Assembly (NCBI RefSeq): GCF_936928535.1
Contig: NZ_CAKZHY010000019.1
Span: 1-53,773 of the forward strand
DNA from: an uncultured Bradyrhizobium sp.
GTDB lineage: Bacteria; Pseudomonadota; Alphaproteobacteria; Rhizobiales; Xanthobacteraceae
Reading direction: 5' to 3'
DNA: 53,773 nucleotides
Part shown: in pieces, positions 14,939 to 24,308 of the stretch
Position numbering within the stretch: position 1 is the stretch's first letter
How the letters are laid out: every line of letters begins with the position of its first letter
Program-made: the position numbers and the translations under genes
Notes under the pieces: generated by a model
What the model saw: only the letters and a program-made list of their open reading frames with translations
Told to the model about the DNA's origin: nothing
Databases searched by the model: none

Positions 14939-17788
14939 ATGAATCCCGTCAAAGAACTGGAAAAGCACGGACAAGCCGTCTGGCTGGACTTCCTGGCCCG
15001 CGGCTTCATCGCCAAGGGCGACCTGAAGCGGCTGATCGACACCGACGGCGTCAAGGGCGTCACCTCCAATCCCTCGATCTTCGAGAAGGCGATCGGAAGC
15101 TCGGACGAATACGACGCCCCGATCGGCAAGGCGCTGAAGCGCGGCGACCGGACCGTGGCCGATCTGTTCGAGGCGGTCGCGGTCGAGGACATCCAGAACG
15201 CCGCCGACGTGCTGCGCCCGGTCTATGACCGCCTCAAGGGCGGCGACGGCTATGTCAGCCTCGAGGTCTCGCCTTATCTCGCCATGGATACATCGGGCAC
15301 GGTCGCCGAGGCGCGCCGGCTCTGGAAGGACGTCAATCGCAAGAACCTGATGGTGAAGGTGCCGGCGACGCCTGAGGGCCTGCCGGCCATCCAGACGCTG
15401 ATCGGCGACGGCATCAGCATCAACATCACCCTGCTGTTCTCGAAAGCGGTCTATCTCCAGGTCGCCGAGGCCTATCTCGCCGGTCTCGAAAAATACGTCG
15501 CCGGCGGCGGCGACCCCTCGCATGTCGCGAGCGTGGCGAGCTTCTTCGTCAGCCGGATCGATTCCGTCGTCGACAAGCAGCTCGACGAGAAGATCGCACG
15601 GGCCAACGACCCGTCCGAAAAAGAGCGCCTCGCCGCGTTGAAGGGCAAGGTCGCGATCGCCAACGCCAAGGTCGCCTATCAGGACTACAAGCGCCTGTTC
15701 TCGGGTCCGCGCTGGGAGAAGCTCGCCACCAAGGGCGCCAAGCCGCAGCGCATGCTGTGGGCCTCCACCGGCACCAAGAACAAGGATTACAGCGACGTGC
15801 TCTATGTCGAGGAGCTGATCGGCCCCGACACCATCAACACCGTGCCGCCGGCAACGCTGGATGCGTTCCGCGATCATGGCAAGCCGCGCGACAGTCTCGA
15901 GGAGAATGTCGAGGACGCCTATCGCGTGCTGGAAGAGCTGGAGCGCTCCGGCGTGTCGCTCGACGCCATCACCGAGGAACTCGTCAAGGACGGCGTCAAG
16001 CAGTTTGCCGATGCCGCCGACAAGCTCTACGGCGCGGTCGCGCACAAGCGCGCCACCGTGCTCGGGCCCGCGATCGACCGGCAGCAATTGTCGCTCGGTG
16101 ACGGCCTCGGCAAGGCCGTGGCCAAGAGCACCGAGGAATGGCGCGCATCGGCCAAGATCCGCAGGTTGTGGCAGCGCGACAAGTCGGTCTGGACCGGCGC
16201 GGACGAGGACAAATGGCTCGGCTGGCTCGACAGCGCGGCCAAGGCCGACGTCGCCGACTATGAGGACTATGCCGGCCGCGTGAAGGGCCAAAAGTTCTCC
16301 GACGCCGTCGTGCTCGGCATGGGCGGATCGAGCCTCGGCCCCGAGGTGCTGGCCGAGACCTTTGCGCGGAAGCCAGGCTTCCCGAAGCTGCATGTGCTTG
16401 ACTCCACCGATCCGGCAGAGGTGCGGGCGATGGAGGCCAAGATCGACATCGCCAACACCGTGTTCATCGTCTCCAGCAAGTCCGGCGGCACCACCGAGCC
16501 GAACGCGATGAAGGACTATTTTCACGAGCGCGTCGCGCAGGCGCTCGGCCCGAAGGCCAAGACCGGCTTCCGCTTCATCGCGGTGACCGACCCCGGCTCC
16601 TCGCTGGAGAAGGCGGCCAAGAAGCTGAACTACGCCCGCATCTTCCATGGCGAGCCTTCGATCGGCGGCCGCTATTCGGTGCTGTCGCCGTTTGGCCTCG
16701 TGCCCGCGGCCACGGCCGGCATCGACGTCAGGACCTTCCTCAAGCATGCGCTCGCGATGGCCCGCTCCTGCGGACCGGACGTGCCGCCAGCCGAGAACCC
16801 GGGCGTGCAGCTCGGTCTCGCCATGGGCCTTGCCGGTCTCGAAGGCCGTGACAAGGTGACGATCCTGTCGTCGAAGAAGATCGCCGATTTCGGCGCCTGG
16901 GCCGAACAGCTCATCGCGGAATCGACCGGCAAGGAGGGCAAGGGCCTGATCCCGATCGCCGGCGAGCCACTGGTCGAGTCCGCAGCTTACGGCAACGACC
17001 GCTTCTTCATCGACATCCGCACCGAGGGCGAAACGGATGCGGCGCATGACTCGGCGCTTGCAGGGATCGAAGCGGCCGGTCATCCGGTCGTGCGCATCGT
17101 CATGAAGTCGATCGATCATCTCGGCCAGGAGTTCTTCCGCTTCGAGATGGCAACGGCGGTGGCGGGCAGCATCCTCGGCATCAATCCGTTCGACCAACCC
17201 GACGTCGAAGCAGCCAAGATCAAGACGCGCGAGCTGACATCGGCCTATGAGAAGACCGGCGCGCTGCCCAAAGAGCATCCGGTCGTCAGCACCGCGGAGG
17301 CCGACCTCTACACCGACGACCACAACGCCGCAGCGCTGCGCACGATGGGCGCCAATGGCGACCTCACCTCGTGGCTCAGGGCTCATATCACCCGCTCGCG
17401 ACGCGGCGATTATTTTGCGGTGCTCGGCTACATCGCGCGCGACAAGGCCAATATCGAGGCGCTTCAGCAGATGCGGACGGCCGTGCTCGAGAAGCGGCAT
17501 CTGGCAACCGCCGCCGAATTCGGCCCGCGTTTCCTGCACTCGACCGGGCAAGCCTACAAGGGTGGGCCTGACAGCGGCGTGTTTCTCCAGATCACCGCCG
17601 ATGATGCCAAGGATCTCACCGTGCCGGGCCAGAAGGCCAGCTTCGGCGTGATCAAGGCGGCGCAGGCCCGCGGCGACTTCGACGTGCTCACCGAGCGCGG
17701 GCGGCGGGCGCTTCGCGTGCACCTGAAGGGGCCGCTCAAGAAAGGTCTTGCGGCGCTGAATGCAGCGCTCAACGACGCACTGAACTAA
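14939..17788 (+). CDS. tal-pgi: Bifunctional transaldolase / glucose-6-phosphate isomerase
   Basis: A 949-residue fusion. Residues about 1-365 are transaldolase (GVTSNPSIFEKAI; Schiff-base lysine in KNLMVKVPATPEG), moving a dihydroxyacetone unit between sugar phosphates. Residues about 400-949 are phosphoglucose isomerase (LGMGGSSLGPEVLAETF, SSKSGGTTEPNAM), converting glucose-6-P and fructose-6-P. Such fusions are known in alphaproteobacteria and some others. It is the first gene of a run with gnd, zwf, pgl and gntK, linking hexose phosphates to the oxidative pentose phosphate pathway. The gap to gnd is 12 bp. Confidence 0.95.
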   Translation: MNPVKELEKHGQAVWLDFLARGFIAKGDLKRLIDTDGVKGVTSNPSIFEKAIGSSDEYDAPIGKALKRGDRTVADLFEAVAVEDIQNAADVLRPVYDRLKGGDGYVSLEVSPYLAMDTSGTVAEARRLWKDVNRKNLMVKVPATPEGLPAIQTLIGDGISINITLLFSKAVYLQVAEAYLAGLEKYVAGGGDPSHVASVASFFVSRIDSVVDKQLDEKIARANDPSEKERLAALKGKVAIANAKVAYQDYKRLFSGPRWEKLATKGAKPQRMLWASTGTKNKDYSDVLYVEELIGPDTINTVPPATLDAFRDHGKPRDSLEENVEDAYRVLEELERSGVSLDAITEELVKDGVKQFADAADKLYGAVAHKRATVLGPAIDRQQLSLGDGLGKAVAKSTEEWRASAKIRRLWQRDKSVWTGADEDKWLGWLDSAAKADVADYEDYAGRVKGQKFSDAVVLGMGGSSLGPEVLAETFARKPGFPKLHVLDSTDPAEVRAMEAKIDIANTVFIVSSKSGGTTEPNAMKDYFHERVAQALGPKAKTGFRFIAVTDPGSSLEKAAKKLNYARIFHGEPSIGGRYSVLSPFGLVPAATAGIDVRTFLKHALAMARSCGPDVPPAENPGVQLGLAMGLAGLEGRDKVTILSSKKIADFGAWAEQLIAESTGKEGKGLIPIAGEPLVESAAYGNDRFFIDIRTEGETDAAHDSALAGIEAAGHPVVRIVMKSIDHLGQEFFRFEMATAVAGSILGINPFDQPDVEAAKIKTRELTSAYEKTGALPKEHPVVSTAEADLYTDDHNAAALRTMGANGDLTSWLRAHITRSRRGDYFAVLGYIARDKANIEALQQMRTAVLEKRHLATAAEFGPRFLHSTGQAYKGGPDSGVFLQITADDAKDLTVPGQKASFGVIKAAQARGDFDVLTERGRRALRVHLKGPLKKGLAALNAALNDALN

Positions 17789-17800
17789 GGGAATATCTCA

Positions 17801-18799
17801 ATGCAACTCGGCATGATCGGCCTCGGCCGGATGGGCGGCAACATCGTTCGCCGGCTGATGCGTCACGGCCATTCGACCGTGGTCTATGACAAGGACGCCA
17901 AGGCCGTCGCCGGCCTTGCAGCAGATGGTGCGGTCGGCTCGGCGACGCTGGAAGAGTTCATCTCCAAGCTGGAGCGGCCGCGCACGGCCTGGGTGATGCT
18001 GCCTGCAGGCCGCATCACGGAAGCGACCATCGAGACGATCGCGGGCGTGATGCAGGACGGCGATGTCATCATCGACGGCGGCAACACGTTCTGGCAGGAC
18101 GACGTCCGCCGCGGCAAGGCGCTGAAGACACGCGGCATCCATTACGTCGACGTCGGTACCTCGGGCGGCGTCTGGGGCCTCGACCGCGGCTATTGCATGA
18201 TGATCGGCGGCGAGAAACAGGTCGTCGACCGGCTCGATCCGATCTTCGCGGCGCTCGCACCCGGCGCCGGCGACATTCCCCGCACCGAGGGACGCGAGGG
18301 CCGCGATGCCCGCATCGAGCAGGGCTACATCCATGCCGGCCCCGTCGGCGCCGGCCATTTCGTCAAGATGATCCACAACGGCATCGAATACGGCCTGATG
18401 CAGGCCTATGCGGAAGGCTTCGACATCCTCAAGAACGCCAATATCGACGCCCTGCCCGCGGACCATCGCTACAATTTCGACCTCGCCGACATCGCCGAGG
18501 TCTGGCGCCGCGGCAGCGTGATCCCGTCCTGGCTGCTCGACCTCACCTCGACGGCGCTCGCCGACAGTCCGCAACTCGCGGAATATTCCGGCTTCGTGGA
18601 GGATTCCGGCGAAGGCCGCTGGACCGTGAATGCGGCCATCGACGAGGCCGTGCCGGCCGAAGTGCTGACGGCTGCGCTCTACACACGTTTTCGTTCCCGC
18701 CGGGAACACACCTTCGCCGAAAAAATTCTTTCCGCAATGCGTGCGGGTTTCGGCGGCCACAAGGAGCCGAAGCAGCCGGACGCGCCGAAGCCAAAATAA
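17801..18799 (+). CDS. gnd: 6-phosphogluconate dehydrogenase, decarboxylating (short type)
   Basis: A 332-residue enzyme that oxidises 6-phosphogluconate to ribulose-5-phosphate and CO2. It has the N-terminal Rossmann motif GLGRMGGN, the substrate motif [16 protein letters not shown] and the lysine motif [16 protein letters not shown]. The short form (about 300-335 residues) differs from the 470-residue E. coli type and is often NAD-preferring; that is a family generalisation, not shown here. It lies between tal-pgi and zwf. Confidence 0.94.
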   Translation: MQLGMIGLGRMGGNIVRRLMRHGHSTVVYDKDAKAVAGLAADGAVGSATLEEFISKLERPRTAWVMLPAGRITEATIETIAGVMQDGDVIIDGGNTFWQDDVRRGKALKTRGIHYVDVGTSGGVWGLDRGYCMMIGGEKQVVDRLDPIFAALAPGAGDIPRTEGREGRDARIEQGYIHAGPVGAGHFVKMIHNGIEYGLMQAYAEGFDILKNANIDALPADHRYNFDLADIAEVWRRGSVIPSWLLDLTSTALADSPQLAEYSGFVEDSGEGRWTVNAAIDEAVPAEVLTAALYTRFRSRREHTFAEKILSAMRAGFGGHKEPKQPDAPKPK

Positions 18800-18832
18800 G
18801 AACCGACCTGACAAAGCGAAGGCCAATCCTAC

Positions 18833-20344
18833 GTGACAAAAGACCCGCAACCCAAGCGCAAGCCGGAAAATTGCGCCTTCGTCATCTTTGGTGTCACCGG
18901 CGACCTCACCCATCGCCTGGTGTTGCCGTCGCTCTACAATCTCGCCGCCGAGCACCTGCTGCCGGAAAAATTCTGCGTGGTCGGCGTGGCCCGCAAGGGC
19001 CAGTCCGATGACGAGCTACGCAACAGCCTGCTCAAGGGCCTCAAGCAATTCGCGACGCGGCCCGTGGACGACGACATCGCGACGAGGCTGCTGGAATGCG
19101 TGACCTTCGTCGAAGCCGACGCCAAGGACCCCCCCTCCTTCGATCGCCTGCGCGAACATCTGGATTCGCTGGAATGCGCACAGGACACCGGCGGCAACCG
19201 CCTGTTCTACCTGGCAACCCCGCCCGCTGCGTTCGCGCCGACCGCGCGCGAGCTCGGCCGCACCGGCATGATGAAGGAGCATGGCGCCTGGCGCCGCCTT
19301 GTGATCGAGAAGCCGTTCGGCACCGACCTCACCTCGGCCAAGGCGCTGAATGCCGAGCTCCTGAAGATCATGGACGAGCACCAGATCTACCGGATCGATC
19401 ATTATCTCGGCAAGGAGACGGTGCAGAACATCCTGGTGCTGCGCTTTGCCAACGGCATGTTCGAGCCGATCTGGAATCGCAACCACATCGACCACATCCA
19501 GATCACGGTGGAGGAAAAGCTCGGCGTCGGCCATCGCGGCGGCTTCTATGATGCCACCGGCGCGCTGCGCGACATGGTGCCGAACCATCTTTTCCAGCTG
19601 ATGTCGCTGGTGGCGATGGAGCCGCCGGCGCGCTTCGACGCGCATTCGGTTCGCTCGGAAAAGGCCGAGGTGCTCACCGCGATCCAGCGGCCGGATCACG
19701 AGGATGCGCTGCAAAACTCGGTGCGCGCGCAATATCTCGCAGGCCGCATCGGCGACGACGAGATCCCCGATTATCGCAAGACCGAGGACGTCAAGCCCGG
19801 CAGCACCACCGAGACCTTCGTCGCGCTGAAACTGATGATCGACAATTGGCGCTGGGCCGGCGTGCCTTTCTACTTGCGCACCGGCAAGGCGCTGGCACAC
19901 AAGCGAACAGAAGTCGCGATCAAGTTCAAGCAGGCGCCGCTGTCGATGTTCTCGGGCACGGACATTGACCGCCTGTCGCAGAACTTCCTCACCATCGGCA
20001 TTGCGCCGACCGAGACCATCGAGCTTCAGTTCAACGCCAAAATTCCCGGGCCGAGCATCACGATTGATGGCGTCGAGATGAAATTCCGCTACGGCGACTA
20101 TTTCCGCGCTGATCCCTCCACCGGCTACGAGACGTTGATCTACGACTGCATGATCGGCGACAACATCCTGTTCCAGCGCGCCGACGGTATCGAAGCCGGC
20201 TGGGCGGCGGTGCAGCCGTTCCTCGACGCCTGGAAGAGCGCGGGCAGCGATGGCATCGAGACCTATGAAGCCGGCACCGACGGCCCCGCATGTGCCGACG
20301 AGTTGCTGCGGCGCGAGGGCCGCAGCTGGCGGAAGCTTTCGTGA
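18833..20344 (+). CDS. zwf: Glucose-6-phosphate dehydrogenase
   Basis: A 503-residue enzyme that oxidises glucose-6-phosphate to 6-phosphogluconolactone with NAD(P)+. It shows the nucleotide motif GVTGDLTHR near residue 20 and the active-site motif RIDHYLGKE near residue 185. It starts with GTG at 18833, preceded by GAAGG. The stop TGA shares its last base with the pgl start, so the pair is coupled. Normal length. Confidence 0.95.
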   Translation: MTKDPQPKRKPENCAFVIFGVTGDLTHRLVLPSLYNLAAEHLLPEKFCVVGVARKGQSDDELRNSLLKGLKQFATRPVDDDIATRLLECVTFVEADAKDPPSFDRLREHLDSLECAQDTGGNRLFYLATPPAAFAPTARELGRTGMMKEHGAWRRLVIEKPFGTDLTSAKALNAELLKIMDEHQIYRIDHYLGKETVQNILVLRFANGMFEPIWNRNHIDHIQITVEEKLGVGHRGGFYDATGALRDMVPNHLFQLMSLVAMEPPARFDAHSVRSEKAEVLTAIQRPDHEDALQNSVRAQYLAGRIGDDEIPDYRKTEDVKPGSTTETFVALKLMIDNWRWAGVPFYLRTGKALAHKRTEVAIKFKQAPLSMFSGTDIDRLSQNFLTIGIAPTETIELQFNAKIPGPSITIDGVEMKFRYGDYFRADPSTGYETLIYDCMIGDNILFQRADGIEAGWAAVQPFLDAWKSAGSDGIETYEAGTDGPACADELLRREGRSWRKLS

Positions 20345-21093
20345 TGGCGGCGGCCGCAGAGCCGAAGCTGATCGTCGTCGCGGACGCGCAAGCCCTCGCA
20401 CAGGCCGCAGCCGAGCGGGTGATGGCGCGGATCGCAGCCAATCCCGGACGGATCGCGATCTGCCTCACCGGTGGCTCGAGCCCGAAGAAGCTGTATCAGT
20501 TGCTCGGCAGCGACGCCTATCGCGGCAAGATCCCCTGGGATCGTGTGCACTGGTTCATCGGCGATGAGCGCTTTGTCCCGGAGAGCGATCCGCTCAACAA
20601 CATGGCCGTCGCCCGCGCCAATTTTCTCGATCGCAATGCGCCATCGGGCCATATCCACCCGATCCCGACCACGGCCGAGAATCCGGACGACAGTGCAGAC
20701 GCTTATGCCCGCGAGCTAAAAGCCTTTTACGGATCCGAAGACCTCGATCCGGCACATCGGCTGTTCGACCTCGTCCTGATGGGCGCAGGGCCCGACGGCC
20801 ACACCGCCTCGCTGTTTCCCGGGTATCCCGGTATCGAGGAAACCGCGCGCTGGGTCGTCGGCGTGCCCAAGGCGAATGTCGCGCCCTTCGTGCCGCGGGT
20901 CTCGCTGACGCTTCCCGCGCTCGCCTCGTGCCACGAGATGCTGTTCGAGATATCGGGGCATGACAAGCAGCCGATCTTGACGCGCCTTCTCAATGGCGAG
21001 AATCTGCCGGCGTTACGCGCGCGCTCGCATGGTGAGACCGTCTGGCTGGTCGATAGGGCCGCGCTTCCGGAGGGAATTCGTGGGCCGCGTTAA
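20344..21093 (+). CDS. pgl: 6-phosphogluconolactonase
   Basis: A 249-residue enzyme (NagB/DevB fold) that hydrolyses 6-phosphogluconolactone. It has the sugar-phosphate loop CLTGGSSPKKLYQLL, WFIGDERFVP and LMGAGPDGHTASLFPG. The start at ATG 20344 overlaps the zwf stop by one base; an upstream reading frame from 20290 is within zwf. gntK begins inside its last 14 bases. Confidence 0.94.
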   Translation: MAAAAEPKLIVVADAQALAQAAAERVMARIAANPGRIAICLTGGSSPKKLYQLLGSDAYRGKIPWDRVHWFIGDERFVPESDPLNNMAVARANFLDRNAPSGHIHPIPTTAENPDDSADAYARELKAFYGSEDLDPAHRLFDLVLMGAGPDGHTASLFPGYPGIEETARWVVGVPKANVAPFVPRVSLTLPALASCHEMLFEISGHDKQPILTRLLNGENLPALRARSHGETVWLVDRAALPEGIRGPR

Positions 21094-21622
21094 AGCACCT
21101 TGTGCATTGATTGTGATGGGCGTGTCGGGATCGGGCAAAAGCACGATTGCAGAGGCGCTCGGCGAGCGGCTCGGCTGGCGGTTCGAGGACGGCGACAGCT
21201 TCCACCCCAAGAGCAATGTCGAGAAAATGCGGGCCGGCCATCCCCTCACCGACGAGGACCGCTGGCCGTGGCTCAATGCCATTGCCGACGAGATCGCGCG
21301 CGCCTGTAGCAACGGCGAGCGAATCATCATCGCCTGTTCGGCACTCAAGCATGCCTATCGCGACGTGCTGCTGCGCGGACGCGACGATGTCCGCTTCGTG
21401 TTTCTCAAGGGCACGCAGGAGCTGATCGCCGATCGCCTCGCGCACCGCAAGGGCCATTTCATGCCGCCCGGGCTTCTCACCAGCCAGTTCAACACGCTGG
21501 AGGCCCCGGAGGCGAGCGAACACGTCATCACGGCGTCGATCGACGAGTCCGTTGAAGCGATCGTCGACGGCATCGTGCGGCAGCTGAAAATCGACGGCGG
21601 CAAGAGCAGGGCTGAGCCATGA
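21080..21622 (+). CDS. gntK: Gluconokinase
   Basis: A 180-residue kinase that phosphorylates gluconate to 6-phosphogluconate. The P-loop is GVSGSGKST (near residue 14), followed by EDGDSFHPKSNVEKMRAGHP, typical of GntK. I choose GTG 21080 because GGAGGG lies six to eleven bases before it. The gene overlaps pgl by 14 bp and the HAD gene by 4 bp. It feeds exogenous gluconate into the same pathway. Confidence 0.93.
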   Translation: MGRVKAPCALIVMGVSGSGKSTIAEALGERLGWRFEDGDSFHPKSNVEKMRAGHPLTDEDRWPWLNAIADEIARACSNGERIIIACSALKHAYRDVLLRGRDDVRFVFLKGTQELIADRLAHRKGHFMPPGLLTSQFNTLEAPEASEHVITASIDESVEAIVDGIVRQLKIDGGKSRAEP

Positions 21623-22431
21623 CGAAAATCTCACTGGTCGTTTCCGACGTCGACGGCACGCTGCTGACCAAGGACAAGACGCTGACGGACCGGGCGCGGT
21701 CCGCGGTGCAGCGGCTGCACCAGGCCGGCATCGGCTTCACCATCACCTCCAGCCGCCCCGCGATCGGCATGCGTTTCCTGATCGAGCCGCTGGCGCTGTG
21801 GTTGCCGGTCGGCCCGTTCAACGGCTCCTCGATCGTCGATCCCGAGATGAATCCGGTCGAGCAGCACCTGATCCCCAAAGACGCGGTCGAGAAGTCGCTG
21901 CAGATCCTGCGCCAGTTCGGCGCCGACATCTGGCTCTTCACCTATGACAAATGGCTGATCGACAACGCCAGCGGCAAATACGTCGCGCATGAGCAGCACA
22001 CGATCCGCTCCGATCCCTCGATCGTCACGGACTTTACGCCGTATCTCGCCAGTGCCTGCAAGATCGTCGGCGCCAGCGCCGATGCCGCGGGCCTGGAGGC
22101 TTGCGAGAAGGCGATGCAGCAGGCGCTTGGCAGCGAGGCGACCGCGGTCCGCTCCCAGACCTATTATCTCGACATCACCCCGCCCGGCTTCAACAAGGGC
22201 ACATTCGTGCAAGCCATGGCCAAGCGGCTCGGCATTTCCCTGGATGCGGTCGCCACCATCGGCGACATGCAGAACGACCTTGCGATGTTCCGCGTCAGCG
22301 GCACCTCGATCGCCATGGGCAACGCCACCGACAACGTCAAGGACCAGGCCACCAACGTCACCGCGAGCAACGAGCAGGACGGGTTCGCCGAGGCGATGGA
22401 GATGATCCTGAAGCGGAATGGGGTGGGTTGA
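21619..22431 (+). CDS. HAD-superfamily (Cof-type, class IIB) phosphatase
   Basis: A 270-residue protein. HAD motif I is DVDGTLLTKD near the N-terminus (Asp nucleophile), motif II is the TSSRP segment, and motif IV is IGDMQNDLAMF. The cap is of the C2B type, typical of small sugar-phosphate phosphatases. It overlaps gntK by 4 bp, so its substrate may be a sugar phosphate of the pentose phosphate route. Exact substrate unknown. Last gene of the operon. Confidence 0.88.
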   Translation: MTKISLVVSDVDGTLLTKDKTLTDRARSAVQRLHQAGIGFTITSSRPAIGMRFLIEPLALWLPVGPFNGSSIVDPEMNPVEQHLIPKDAVEKSLQILRQFGADIWLFTYDKWLIDNASGKYVAHEQHTIRSDPSIVTDFTPYLASACKIVGASADAAGLEACEKAMQQALGSEATAVRSQTYYLDITPPGFNKGTFVQAMAKRLGISLDAVATIGDMQNDLAMFRVSGTSIAMGNATDNVKDQATNVTASNEQDGFAEAMEMILKRNGVG

Positions 22432-22443
22432 ACTGGCCGCGGG

Positions 22444-22462
22444 GAGGGAGCGCACCTCCCTC
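22444..22462. terminator. Hairpin between convergent HAD and GH15 genes
   Basis: GAGGGAG (22444-22450), loop CGCAC, CTCCCTC (22456-22462), followed by a weak T-run. It lies in the 41-bp gap and can serve both strands. The stem is only 7 bp and the T tract is poor. Confidence 0.5.
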
Positions 22463-22472
22463 TTGGATCAGG

Positions 22473-24278
22473 TCACGATTTCGACCGCTGCATCGCCGGC
22501 TTCTCGCTGGCGTGCCTTGCCGCCGAGAGATTGTGCGCGGTGTTGATCAGCGCGATATGCGTCAGGGCCTGCGGGAAATTGCCGGCCTGGCGGCGTGCGA
22601 CGGAGTCATACTCCTCGGCGAGGAGCCCGACATCGTTCGCAAGACCTGCGATACGATCGAACAGCGCCTGCGCCTTGTCGAGGTCGCCCGCCAGCACATG
22701 GGCATCGGCCAGCCACAGGGTACAGGCCAGGAATGCGCCCTCGATCGGCTGGGTCTCCTCGGAGATCTCGCGCGGATCGTGGCGCAGCACGAAGCCGTCG
22801 CGCATCAGGTGCTTCTCGACGGCTGCGATGGTGCCGCGGATGCGCGGGTCGTGCGCCGGCAGGAAGCCGACACCCGGCAGCAGCAGAACGCTCGCATCGA
22901 GCAGTTTTGAGCCGTAGGATTCGACGAAGGCGCCCTCCTCCGTGTCAAAGCCGTTGTTGCAGACGTCGCGGTGGATTGCCTCGCGCAAGGCGCGCCAATG
23001 CAGCAGCGGCGCCTTGAAGCCAAAGGTCTCGGCGCTCTTGATGGCGCGGTCGAAGGCGACCCAGGTCATCACCTTGGAAAAGACGTAGTGCTTCGGCTGG
23101 CCGCGCCGCTCCCAGATGCCGTGGTCGGGATGATCCCAGACCTCGGCGAGATGATTGAGCACCGCGCATTCGAGCGCCCAGGTCGCCTCATCGTTGAGCT
23201 GGAGCTTGGCCATGCGTGACTGGTGGAAGGCATCGATCAACTCGCCGTAAACGTCGAGCTGGAGCTGCGCATGCGCGGCATTGCCGACGCGGACCGGCTG
23301 CGCGCCCTCATAGCCGTCGAGCCAGCTTGCCTCCCACTCCAAGAGCCGGCGCTGCCCCCAGATGCCGTACATGATCTGCATGTTGGCGGGCGAGCCGGCG
23401 GCCGCACGCAAGAGCCAATTGTGCCAGGCCAAGGCTTCCTCGGTGTAGCCCGAGTTCATCAGCGCCAGCAGCGTAAAGGTGGCATCGCGCAGCCAGCAGA
23501 AGCGGTAGTCCCAATTCCTGCTACCGCCGAGCTTTTCCGGCAGCGAGGAGGTCGGCGCCGCCACGATGCCCCCCGTCGGGCCGAATGTCAGCGCCTTCAG
23601 CGTGATCAGCGAGCGCATGACGAGCTTGTGGTAGTCGCCCTCGCGATCGCAACGGTCGCTCCACTCCTTCCAGAATTTCTGGGTCTCCTGGAGCGCGACT
23701 TCAGGGTCGATCGCCTCGGGCGGATCGAGATGCGAGGGGCCGTAGGTCAGCACGAACGGCACAGTCTCGCCGTCCCTGACCTCGAAGTCGGACACCGTGG
23801 TCAGATTCTCGCCGCGCGTCTCGGCCGGCGTGCGCAGCACGGTCATGTCCTGGCCGGCGATTGCCAGCAGCGAATGATCGATCCGCCTCACCCAGGGAAC
23901 GTCGACGCCGAAGCCGAAGCGGATCACGAGATCCATCCGCATCTTCACGGTGCCCTTGAGGCCACGGACCAGCCGCACGATATCGGAGGCCTTGCCGCGC
24001 GGCGGCATGAAGTCGATCAACGCGACTGTGCCGCTTTTGGTCTCGAAGCGCGTTTCCAGGATGAGCGTGTCGCCGAGATAACGGCGTGAAATCGCCGTCA
24101 CGTCCTCGCTCGGGGCAATGAGCCAGCGGCCATTCCTGGACGTGCCGAGGATCGCGGCAAAGCAGGCGTCGGAATCGAAGGCGGGCCAGCACAGCCAGTC
24201 GATCGAGCCGTTGCGCCCGACCAGCGCCGCGGTCTCGCAGTCGCCGATCAACGCATAGTCCTCGATCTTCTGAGACAA
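22473..24278 (-). CDS. Glycoside hydrolase family 15 protein (glucoamylase/trehalase-like)
   Basis: A 601-residue enzyme. The N-terminal beta-sandwich starts IEDYALIGDCETAALVGRNG, the common start of bacterial GH15 trehalase-like proteins. The (alpha/alpha)6 barrel has RNWDYRFCWLRDATFTLL, QLQLDVYGELIDA (general acid Glu region) and GLLAEEYDSVARRQAGNFPQ (general base Glu region). Members hydrolyse alpha-glucosidic bonds in trehalose, maltose or glucans. It follows malQ by 30 bp on the same strand. The start is TTG at 24278. Trehalase versus glucoamylase cannot be told from sequence alone. Confidence 0.88.
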   Translation of the reverse strand: MSQKIEDYALIGDCETAALVGRNGSIDWLCWPAFDSDACFAAILGTSRNGRWLIAPSEDVTAISRRYLGDTLILETRFETKSGTVALIDFMPPRGKASDIVRLVRGLKGTVKMRMDLVIRFGFGVDVPWVRRIDHSLLAIAGQDMTVLRTPAETRGENLTTVSDFEVRDGETVPFVLTYGPSHLDPPEAIDPEVALQETQKFWKEWSDRCDREGDYHKLVMRSLITLKALTFGPTGGIVAAPTSSLPEKLGGSRNWDYRFCWLRDATFTLLALMNSGYTEEALAWHNWLLRAAAGSPANMQIMYGIWGQRRLLEWEASWLDGYEGAQPVRVGNAAHAQLQLDVYGELIDAFHQSRMAKLQLNDEATWALECAVLNHLAEVWDHPDHGIWERRGQPKHYVFSKVMTWVAFDRAIKSAETFGFKAPLLHWRALREAIHRDVCNNGFDTEEGAFVESYGSKLLDASVLLLPGVGFLPAHDPRIRGTIAAVEKHLMRDGFVLRHDPREISEETQPIEGAFLACTLWLADAHVLAGDLDKAQALFDRIAGLANDVGLLAEEYDSVARRQAGNFPQALTHIALINTAHNLSAARHASEKPAMQRSKS

Positions 24279-24308
24279 TGTTTTGCGAGCCTGGAAAAAC
24301 CCTGGAGA

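Noticed and set aside
14708..17722. Very long open frame (about 1000 codons) on the minus strand opposite tal-pgi
   Set aside because: An antisense shadow of a high-GC gene; composition is unlike protein (His, Arg, Asp and Gly runs) and tal-pgi is unambiguous.
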